DNA of 6,352 bases from an uncultured Oscillospiraceae bacterium (lineage in GTDB: Bacteria > Bacillota > Clostridia > Oscillospirales > Ruminococcaceae), in assembly GCA_934539585.1 (NCBI GenBank), contig CAKTCT010000071.1, positions 1-6,352 on the forward strand, in the 5' to 3' direction. This document shows, one piece after another, positions 1 to 4,718 of this stretch. Under the pieces are notes generated by a model, which saw only the letters and a program-made list of their open reading frames with translations, did not search any database and had not been told where the DNA came from. Numbering within the stretch: position 1 is the first letter of the stretch; every line of letters begins with the position of its first letter. A program made the translations under genes and the position numbers.

Positions 1-355
1 TGGTGGAGGCGGCGGGAGTCGAACCCGCGTCCGAAAACCTCTCCATCCGGCTTTCTACGAGTGTAGCTTATCCTTTAAAGTTCCCCCTTCGGAGCGCCGG
101 TAAGCAAGCTCACCGAAAGGGTATTCCCGAATACGTCAGAGGGGCCGGGAAACTCCCCTGGGACGTTGACCGCTCATTAGGCCCGGCCGGAACCCGCGGT
201 GCTGAACCGGTCAGGCAGCCGCCTAAAGTTAGGCGGCGTAAGCTAAACGATAATTGTTGTTGTCGTTTATTATTTAGGTGCGACGATTAAAGAGCTTTCG
301 CCCGCTCTACTCGCTTACCGGACTTCAAAATCCCCGTCGAAACCTTTACGCCCCC
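1..355 (-). ncRNA. ssrA: Transfer-messenger RNA (tmRNA), full length
   Basis: tmRNA works with SmpB to free ribosomes stalled on broken mRNAs: it enters the A site like an alanyl-tRNA and then supplies a short reading frame that tags the unfinished protein for proteolysis. The tRNA-like ends are clear. The minus-strand 5' end GGGGGCG (355-349) pairs over 7 bp with CGCCTCC just before the 3' A-CCA, whose CCA is encoded at 3-1. The third pair is G-U, the identity element for alanyl-tRNA synthetase. A T-arm with a TTCGACT loop between GCGGG and CCCGC lies near 11-27, and the 5' segment carries the usual TTTCGACGGGG block. The tag frame ends at 229, and its stop codon sits in a strong hairpin (218-237). 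An AGAGC/GCTCT hairpin near 290-308 fits pseudoknot 1. No promoter is visible directly upstream, so the RNA is probably cut from a longer operon transcript. Any terminator lies outside the window. Confidence 0.97.
229..267 (-). other. tmRNA proteolysis-tag reading frame ending YRLAYAA
   Basis: Read on the minus strand inside ssrA, the codons AAC GAC AAC AAC AAT TAT CGT TTA GCT TAC GCC GCC TAA give NDNNNYRLAYAA followed by a stop at 231-229. The hydrophobic Ala-Ala end is the usual ClpXP-type degron. The frame is closed upstream by an in-frame TAA at 276-274, separated from AAC only by two ATA codons, so no Ala or Gly resume codon is available in this frame. The resume codon may be GAC (264-262) or AAC (267-265). 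I cannot decide which from sequence alone, so the first one or two tag residues are uncertain. Confidence 0.8.
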
Positions 356-361
356 ATGAGA

Positions 362-378
362 GCGGCGCAGTGCGCCGC
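362..378 (-). other. GC-rich inverted repeat between the esterase gene and tmRNA
   Basis: The arms GCGGCGCA (362-369) and TGCGCCGC (371-378) are perfect complements around one base, so a real hairpin would have about 6-7 bp and a 3-5 nt loop. It lies 7 bases upstream of the tmRNA 5' end. No T-run follows it on the minus strand, so it is a poor intrinsic terminator. It may instead mark or protect the tmRNA precursor leader. Confidence 0.45.
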
Positions 379-385
379 CGGTTGC

Positions 386-1216
386 TTAGAGATCGTAGAC
401 CCATTCCTTGGCGAAGCCGATCCAGGTCTGGACCTTGGGGATCACGCCATCAGGACCGCAGACCAGAGGATTGGCCAGGCTCAGGCCGTGCTCGCCGTGG
501 GGATAGATGTGAAGTTCCACCGGAACTTTGTGGGCGATGAGGGCGCTGGCGAACATCATGGAGTTCTCCACGGGAACGCCGCTGTCCTCGTAGGTGTGCC
601 AGATAAAGGATTTGGGGGTGCTCTCCGTCACCTGAGTCTCCAGGGAGGTGAAGGCCACCATTTCGTCGGAGTACTGGTCCCCCAGCAGATTTTGGAAAGA
701 GCCCCGGTGGGCCTTCTCGCCGCCGGTGATCACCGGGTAGCTGAGGATCAGGCCGTTGGGCTTGTGCATGTCGCCTTCCAGGCCGTGCTCCCGGACCAGG
801 GGGTGGTTCCAGAAAACACCGGTGGAGGCCGTCAGGTGTCCGCCCGCGGAGAACCCGCAGACCGCGATTTTATCCGGGTCGATGTGCCACTCCTCGGCGT
901 GCTCCCGGATGACCTTCACGGCTTGAAGCGCCTCGATGAGCTGGGTGGGGAAGTAGCCGTTCGGCGCGCAGGTATAGTGCAGTACGAAGGCGGAGATTCC
1001 CGCCGCAGTGAACTCCAAGGCAATGGGCGTGGCTTCCCGCTTGGAGGTAAAGGCGTACCCGCCGCCGGGGAGCACCAGCACCGCAGGACGCTTCCGGTCT
1101 TCACAGTATTCCTCATAGTTCTTGAGAATAAACCCGGTAAAAGTCGGCAGTTTCTTGGGGACGGGCAGCCCCGCTTTTTCGTAGTCCAGTCCTAAGTCCA
1201 GTTCTTTTACGATCAT
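386..1216 (-). CDS. Alpha/beta-hydrolase, acetyl esterase / BD-FAE-like
   Basis: This 276-residue protein looks like a cytoplasmic serine esterase of the Aes/COG0657 group, which includes xylan acetylesterase-like and BD-FAE-type enzymes. No signal peptide is visible. The oxyanion loop is LPGGGY (49-54), the nucleophile elbow GFSAGG places Ser123, the acid is probably Asp211 in HTYEDSGVPVENS, and the catalytic His is His243 in YPHGEHG. The triad is therefore complete and the length is normal for the family. By family analogy the substrate is a short-chain acyl ester, perhaps an acetylated sugar, but the sequence does not identify it. The start at 1216 has AGGAG 9 nt upstream. The gene follows smpB by 19 nt and precedes ssrA by 30 nt, so it probably shares their transcript. 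It has no obvious functional link to trans-translation and looks like a passenger gene. Confidence 0.88.
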   Translation of the reverse strand: MIVKELDLGLDYEKAGLPVPKKLPTFTGFILKNYEEYCEDRKRPAVLVLPGGGYAFTSKREATPIALEFTAAGISAFVLHYTCAPNGYFPTQLIEALQAVKVIREHAEEWHIDPDKIAVCGFSAGGHLTASTGVFWNHPLVREHGLEGDMHKPNGLILSYPVITGGEKAHRGSFQNLLGDQYSDEMVAFTSLETQVTESTPKSFIWHTYEDSGVPVENSMMFASALIAHKVPVELHIYPHGEHGLSLANPLVCGPDGVIPKVQTWIGFAKEWVYDL

Positions 1217-1235
1217 GCTTTGACACTCCTATCTG

Positions 1236-1709
1236 TTATCCGCGCTGGCGGCTTTTCAGAGCGCGGTCGATTTCCCGCTTGGCGTCCCGTTCGGCCATGT
1301 CGGCGCGTTTGTCGTGGAGCTGCTTGCCCTTGCAGAGGCCAAGCTCCACTTTTACGTTGCTCTTTTTGAAATAAAGGGAAAGGGGAATGAGGGTCAGCCC
1401 CTCCTGTTTGACCTTGCCGTAGAGTCGGGAGATCTCCGACTTGTGCATCAGGAGTCTCCGGACCCGAAAGGGATCCTTGTTGAAAATGTTGCCCTTTTCG
1501 TAAGGGCTGATGTGGGCGCCCTTCAGGAACAGCTCGCCGTTGTCGATGCTGCACCAGCTGTCCTTCAGGTTGACGCCGCCGGCCCGGATGGACTTGACCT
1601 CCGTCCCCGTCAGTTCGATGCCCGCTTCAAAGGCTTCCAGCACGAAGTAGTCGTGCCGCGCCTTGCGGTTGATGGTGATGATCTTTCCGTCCGCCGCGTG
1701 CTTGGCCAT
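1236..1709 (-). CDS. smpB: SsrA-binding protein SmpB
   Basis: SmpB binds the tRNA-like domain of tmRNA, mimics the missing anticodon arm and delivers tmRNA to stalled ribosomes with EF-Tu. The 157-residue product has the normal family length. It shows the characteristic blocks in order: GTEVKSIR (35-42), HISPY (66-70), RRLLMHK (84-90), the G-x-TLIP segment (104-109) and GKQLHDKR (128-135). A basic C-terminal tail follows (RDAKREIDRALKSRQRG), the part that becomes helical in the mRNA channel. The OB-fold core and tail both look intact. The start at 1709 has a strong AAGGAGGT (1723-1716) six bases upstream, and the gene begins 18 nt after the recR stop. Its RNA partner ssrA lies about 880 bp downstream on the same strand, separated only by the esterase gene. 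Confidence 0.97.
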   Translation of the reverse strand: MAKHAADGKIITINRKARHDYFVLEAFEAGIELTGTEVKSIRAGGVNLKDSWCSIDNGELFLKGAHISPYEKGNIFNKDPFRVRRLLMHKSEISRLYGKVKQEGLTLIPLSLYFKKSNVKVELGLCKGKQLHDKRADMAERDAKREIDRALKSRQRG

Positions 1710-1727
1710 AGCGGGACCTCCTTCCGG

Positions 1728-2327
1728 TCAGATTTCGGTGCGGTTCTCCAGCGCCTTGTTCAGGGTGACGTTGTCGGCGTATTCCAGCTCCCCGCCTACG
1801 GGGATGCCGAAGGCCAGCCGGGTGATCCGGTAGCCCAGGGGCTTCAGGAGCTTCGACAGGTACATGGCCGTGGCCTCCCCCTCGATGGTGGGGTTGGTGG
1901 CCATGATGATCTCCTTCACGTCGGCGGTCTGGAGCCGCTGGAGCAGCTCCTTGATCCGGATGCTCTCCGGTCCCACGCCGTCTAAGGGGGAGATCAGGCC
2001 GTGGAGCACATGGTAAAGGCCCTTGTACTCCCGAAGGCGCTCAAAGGCCATGACGTCCTTGGGGTCCTCCACCACGCAGATGACGCTGCCGTCCCGCTCC
2101 GGGGAGGAGCAGATGCCGCAGATTTCCTGGTCGGTGAAGTTCTGGCAGATTTTGCAGCTGTGGATTTTTTCCTTGGCCTCCAGGATGGCCCTGGCGAAGC
2201 CCTTCGCCTGCTCCTCAGGCATATCCAGGACGTGGAAGGCCAGGCGCTGGGCAGTCTTCCGGCCGATGCCGGGGAGAGCGGCGAAGCACTCCATGAGCCG
2301 TTTCAGGGCAACCGGCGTAGAATCCAT
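1728..2327 (-). CDS. recR: Recombination mediator protein RecR
   Basis: RecR acts with RecO (and RecF) to load RecA onto SSB-coated single-stranded DNA during gap repair; in other species it forms a ring-shaped tetramer clamp. The 199-residue product has the standard length and layout. A helix-hairpin-helix (LPGIGRKTAQRLAFHVL, 18-34) comes first. Next is a Cys4 zinc finger with Cys58, Cys61, Cys70 and Cys73. A Toprim domain follows, opening with VVEDPKDV (85-92) and including MATNPTIEGEATA (142-154). The C-terminal block is FGIPVGGELEYAD (173-185). All expected residues are present. The start codon is only 3 nt after the ybaB stop (TAAGCCATG), and no strong Shine-Dalgarno precedes it, so translation is probably coupled to ybaB. 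The ybaB-recR pairing is widely conserved. Confidence 0.97.
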   Translation of the reverse strand: MDSTPVALKRLMECFAALPGIGRKTAQRLAFHVLDMPEEQAKGFARAILEAKEKIHSCKICQNFTDQEICGICSSPERDGSVICVVEDPKDVMAFERLREYKGLYHVLHGLISPLDGVGPESIRIKELLQRLQTADVKEIIMATNPTIEGEATAMYLSKLLKPLGYRITRLAFGIPVGGELEYADNVTLNKALENRTEI

Positions 2328-2330
2328 GGC

Positions 2331-2678
2331 TTAAAAGAGGCCGGGGATGTTGAGGCCGCCGGAGATGGCGTTCATCCGGGACTCGGTCTCGGTCTCCACC
2401 TGACGGATGACCTCGTTGACGCCGCTGACGATGAGGTCCTGAAGGGTCTCGATGTCCTCGGGATCGACGATCTCGGGCTTCAGGGTGATGCTTTTGAGGA
2501 CCTTGTCGCCGGTCATGGTGATCTCAACCACGCCGCCGCCCACGGTGGTGGAGTATTCCTTGGCCTTGATTTCTTCCTGGGCCTTCTCCATCTCCTCCTG
2601 CATCTTCTGGGCCTGCTTGATCATGCTGTTCATATTCTGGGCGCCGCCGCCGAAGCCTTGCGGAAGTCTTGCTTTCAT
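2331..2678 (-). CDS. ybaB: Nucleoid-associated protein, YbaB/EbfC family
   Basis: Members of this family are small DNA-binding dimers associated with the nucleoid; their exact role is not well fixed. The 115-residue product begins with a Gly-rich stretch (GFGGG, 8-12). A Gln/Glu/Lys-rich helix follows (about 16-40, with QAQKMQEEMEKAQEEIKAKE). The sheet core carries VGGGVVEITMTGDKVLKSITLKPEIVDPED in outline, and a C-terminal helix ends in ISGGLNIPGLF. The GG-V-x-V and P-ED patterns are typical, and the length is usual for the family. The start at 2678 has AAGGAGGA a few bases upstream, and this ribosome binding site overlaps the dnaX stop codon (TAAGGAGGA), so the two genes are tightly joined. 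recR follows after 3 nt, reproducing the dnaX-ybaB-recR order seen in many bacteria. Confidence 0.95.
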   Translation of the reverse strand: MKARLPQGFGGGAQNMNSMIKQAQKMQEEMEKAQEEIKAKEYSTTVGGGVVEITMTGDKVLKSITLKPEIVDPEDIETLQDLIVSGVNEVIRQVETETESRMNAISGGLNIPGLF

Positions 2679-2690
2679 TGTGAGTCCTCC

Positions 2691-4244
2691 TTATGATTCG
2701 TGAACCTCGATTTTTTGCTCTTTTGCTTTTTGAAGAATATGGTCAAGGGCAGATTCGCTCTGCCCGGCAACCGCAGATGATTCCCGCCGGGTGATCCGCA
2801 GGCGGTAGCGCTGCCCCAGGGTCTGTTCCACCACGTCGGCCAGCTTGGCCCCGATGTTGTCGGTGAGGAGCAGACTTTTCAGCATGGGGTTGGGGGATTC
2901 GATGAGGACCATCCCGCCGCTGATAAAGGCCCGGGAGCCTTCCAGCATGACGTAAAGGGCCGGTTCGGTCCGGGAGAGTTCTCCCAGGAGGCCTTCCCAC
3001 TGGGCCATGGGCCGGACGGCGCCGCCTTCTGCCGGAGGTTCGCTCCGGGCGGGGGCAGGCGCGGGGGCCGCGGGCTTTTGCTGGGGGGCGGCGGGGGCCT
3101 GAGCGGCCTGCCGTTCCAGCTTTTCCAGGCGGCGGGTCAGGTCGGCGGGAGCGGGAGGCGCTTCCGGGCTGCTGCACAGCCGGATCAGGGTCATTTCCAG
3201 CTCCACCTTCTTGTTCCCGCTGCGGGAAAGGGCGTCCAGACACCGCTGGAACGCCGAGAGGATTTCCAGAATCCGGCTCAGCGGCAGCGCTTTGGCCAGG
3301 GCTAAGAACCGGTCCATCTCGTCGGGGAGGCAGACCACTAAGTTCTGGGGCTCCGCCACGGATTTGCAGAGCATGACGTTGCGGAAGTGGCCGATCAGCT
3401 CGCTGACCAGACGGTCGATGCCCTTGGCGTTATCGTAAAGCTCGCCCACCTGGGAGATGGCCGCTGCCGCGTCCTTCCGCAGGATGGCGTCGGAGAGGGC
3501 GAAAAGGTGCTCGGAACCGGCGATGCCCGCGGTGTCCGCCACGGTCCGGGCGTCGATGTGGTCGGAAAAGGCGGCGCACTGGTCCAGAAGGGAGAGGGCG
3601 TCCCTCATTCCGCCGTCGGCCAGCCGGGCGATGAGGGCGGCTGCGTCGGGTTCCAGGGTAAAGGCTTCCTGCCCGCTGATTTCCAGCATCCGCTTGGCGC
3701 TGTCCGCCGGGCGGATCCGCCGGAAGTCGTACTGCTGGCACCGGGAGACAATGGTCTGGGGGACCTTGTGGACCTCGGTGGTGGCCAGAATGAACAGGAC
3801 GTGGGGAGGGGGTTCCTCCATGATTTTCAAAAGCGCGTTGAAAGCGCTGGTGCTGAGCATGTGGACCTCGTCGATGATGTACACCCGGTACTTGCAGACG
3901 GTGGGGGCGTACCCCGCTTCGTCCCGCAGGTCCCGGACATCGTCGACGCTGTTGTTGCTGGCGGCGTCCATTTCGACAACGTCCAGGATGGAGCCGTCCT
4001 CGATGCCCTTGCAGACGCTGCACTCCAGACAGGGGTTGCCGTCCACGGGGTGGAGGCAGTTCACTGCCTTGGCCAGAATCTTGGAGCAGGTGGTCTTTCC
4101 CGTGCCCCGGGAGCCGGTGAACAGGTAAGCGTGGGCCATGCGGCCGGTGCGGACCTGGTTCTGTAAGGTCTGGGTGATGTGTTCCTGGGAGATGACCTCG
4201 GAAAAGACCCGGGGCCGCCACTTGCGGTAAAGCGCCAGATACAT
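2691..4244 (-). CDS. dnaX: DNA polymerase III subunit gamma/tau
   Basis: DnaX is the AAA+ motor of the clamp loader that places the sliding clamp on primed DNA at the replication fork. With the start at 4244 the product is 517 residues and begins MYLALYRKWRP, the usual start in Firmicutes. Visible elements in order are Walker A GSRGTGKT (44-51), zinc-binding Cys63/72/75/78, Walker B YIIDE (122-126), sensor 1 LATT (153-156), the SRC motif with the arginine finger (167-169) and sensor 2 GGMRD (211-215). A Pro/Ala-rich linker (about 361-410) then leads to a C-terminal domain. I chose ATG 4244 because AGGGGG lies six bases upstream; the in-frame ATG at 4250 abuts that site. The frame stays open to 4541, but that extension crosses the SRP RNA. 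I see no slippery A-run for a gamma frameshift: the best A-run in the linker is CAAAAG near 3075, so a single tau-like product is likely. Confidence 0.96.
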   Translation of the reverse strand: MYLALYRKWRPRVFSEVISQEHITQTLQNQVRTGRMAHAYLFTGSRGTGKTTCSKILAKAVNCLHPVDGNPCLECSVCKGIEDGSILDVVEMDAASNNSVDDVRDLRDEAGYAPTVCKYRVYIIDEVHMLSTSAFNALLKIMEEPPPHVLFILATTEVHKVPQTIVSRCQQYDFRRIRPADSAKRMLEISGQEAFTLEPDAAALIARLADGGMRDALSLLDQCAAFSDHIDARTVADTAGIAGSEHLFALSDAILRKDAAAAISQVGELYDNAKGIDRLVSELIGHFRNVMLCKSVAEPQNLVVCLPDEMDRFLALAKALPLSRILEILSAFQRCLDALSRSGNKKVELEMTLIRLCSSPEAPPAPADLTRRLEKLERQAAQAPAAPQQKPAAPAPAPARSEPPAEGGAVRPMAQWEGLLGELSRTEPALYVMLEGSRAFISGGMVLIESPNPMLKSLLLTDNIGAKLADVVEQTLGQRYRLRITRRESSAVAGQSESALDHILQKAKEQKIEVHES

Positions 4245-4263
4245 TTCCATCCCCCTTTTACTG

Positions 4264-4295
4264 AAAAAGACCGTGCAACCGGACATACGGAAAAG
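4264..4295 (-). terminator. Possible weak intrinsic terminator at the SRP RNA 3' end
   Basis: The descending arm of SRP helix 5 ends in GGTC followed by TTTTT (4268-4264) on the minus strand, so the RNA could end here as in a long-stem intrinsic terminator. The T-run is short and the dnaX ribosome binding site begins only about 8 bases later. Since no other promoter is visible before dnaX, termination should be partial, with read-through into dnaX, or the 3' end could be made by processing. Confidence 0.35.
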
Positions 4296-4470
4296 AAGGC
4301 TTTGCCGCATCACATGAACGCGGCCGCTTAATGCTGCTCGGTTCCCCGCCTGACATGGTTCACGGCGTTTCATCGCGCGGGACCCGCTCTTCCGTATGTC
4401 GGATTGCACGCTCTTTCCAAACGTGCGGTCTCCATTGAAGCTCCGGACAACAAGGCGCGGTCCGGAACGC
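4264..4470 (-). ncRNA. ffs: Signal recognition particle RNA, long form with Alu domain
   Basis: SRP RNA scaffolds Ffh (SRP54) and targets nascent membrane and secreted proteins to the translocon. The hallmark helix 8 is at 4354-4333: GTCAGG, then CGG-GGAA-CCG (the GGAA tetraloop with its closing stem), then AGCAGC, with the two halves of the symmetric Ffh-binding loop in place. Helix 5 is a long stem: 4416-4387 pairs with 4295-4266 with few mismatches (the shared core includes GTGCAA and ACATACGG). At the 5' end a stem TCCGGAC/GTCCGGA (4466-4460 with 4448-4442) and a small hairpin CTTC-AAT-GGAG (4440-4430) match helices 3 and 4 of the Alu domain, as in Bacillus-type RNAs of comparable design. 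Length is about 206 nt; both ends are inferred, the 5' end from the promoter and the 3' end from a T5 run at 4268-4264. It lies directly upstream of dnaX, as scr does in B. subtilis. Confidence 0.93.
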
Positions 4471-4476
4471 TTATTT

Positions 4477-4505
4477 ATTATACTATATTCTGCGCAAAAA
4501 CACAA
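4477..4505 (-). promoter_or_regulatory. Promoter for SRP RNA and probably the dnaX operon
   Basis: On the minus strand a perfect -10 box TATAAT (4482-4477) sits 17 nt after a weak -35 box TTGTGT (4505-4500), inside an AT-rich stretch that stands out from the GC-rich surroundings. Initiation about seven bases downstream falls near 4470, just before the first paired bases of the SRP RNA. No comparable promoter is visible upstream of dnaX, smpB or ssrA, so this may drive the whole minus-strand unit. Confidence 0.7.
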
Positions 4506-4618
4506 CCTTTTTTTCAATATTTTTTCCGGCATTCCAGGCATGGGGGAGGGTATTCAGAAAAAATTAAGAAGATTTTGCCGAAAAAATCCGGAATTCTCTT
4601 TTCCTGGCCGTCATTCTA

Positions 4619-4627
4619 TGGTATACT
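4619..4627 (+). promoter_or_regulatory. Extended -10 promoter for the carboxypeptidase-family gene
   Basis: TGG-TATACT (4619-4627) is an extended -10 element one base off the TATAAT consensus. The sequence 17 nt upstream (TTTTCC, 4599-4604) is a poor -35, which the TG extension can offset. Initiation would be near 4634, leaving an approximately 85-nt leader before the coding start. The divergent SRP promoter lies about 140 bp away. Confidence 0.55.
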
Positions 4628-4640
4628 GATAATGATCCTG

Positions 4641-4679
4641 CGTCTCCCCGGCCCTCCGGCAAAGAGAAAGATGGAGACG
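4641..4679 (+). other. Predicted stem in the 5' leader of the carboxypeptidase-family gene
   Basis: CGTCTCC (4641-4647) and GGAGACG (4673-4679) form a 7-bp outer stem. A small CCGG-CCCT-CCGG hairpin (4648-4659) sits inside it. The structure ends 23 bases before the AAGGAGGT site and has no T-run, so it is not a terminator. A role in mRNA stability or translation is possible but unproven. Confidence 0.4.
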
Positions 4680-4718
4680 GGAAATGAAACGTGCTGCAAA
4701 TAAAGGAGGTTCCGGCCT

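Noticed and set aside
3..290. A 95-codon plus-strand frame at the left end.
   Set aside because: It is antisense to tmRNA, whose RNA features explain the sequence fully.
278..1195. A 305-codon plus-strand frame opposite the esterase gene.
   Set aside because: The minus strand encodes a complete hydrolase with its catalytic triad; the opposite frame is a by-product of GC-rich third positions.
3060..3090. A possible dnaX frameshift (gamma/tau) site in the linker.
   Set aside because: The only A-run is CAAAAG, without the A6G-type heptamer or a clear following stem, so programmed slippage is not supported.
4245..4541. A 99-residue N-terminal extension of dnaX reaching back to 4541.
   Set aside because: It runs through the SRP RNA and its promoter, has no family resemblance, and the family start MYLALYRKWRP at 4244 has a well-spaced AGGGGG site.
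4519..4590. An inverted repeat of ATTTTTTC-type runs between the divergent promoters.
   Set aside because: The match is mostly a low-complexity A/T run with imperfect flanks; chance is sufficient in an AT-rich promoter region.
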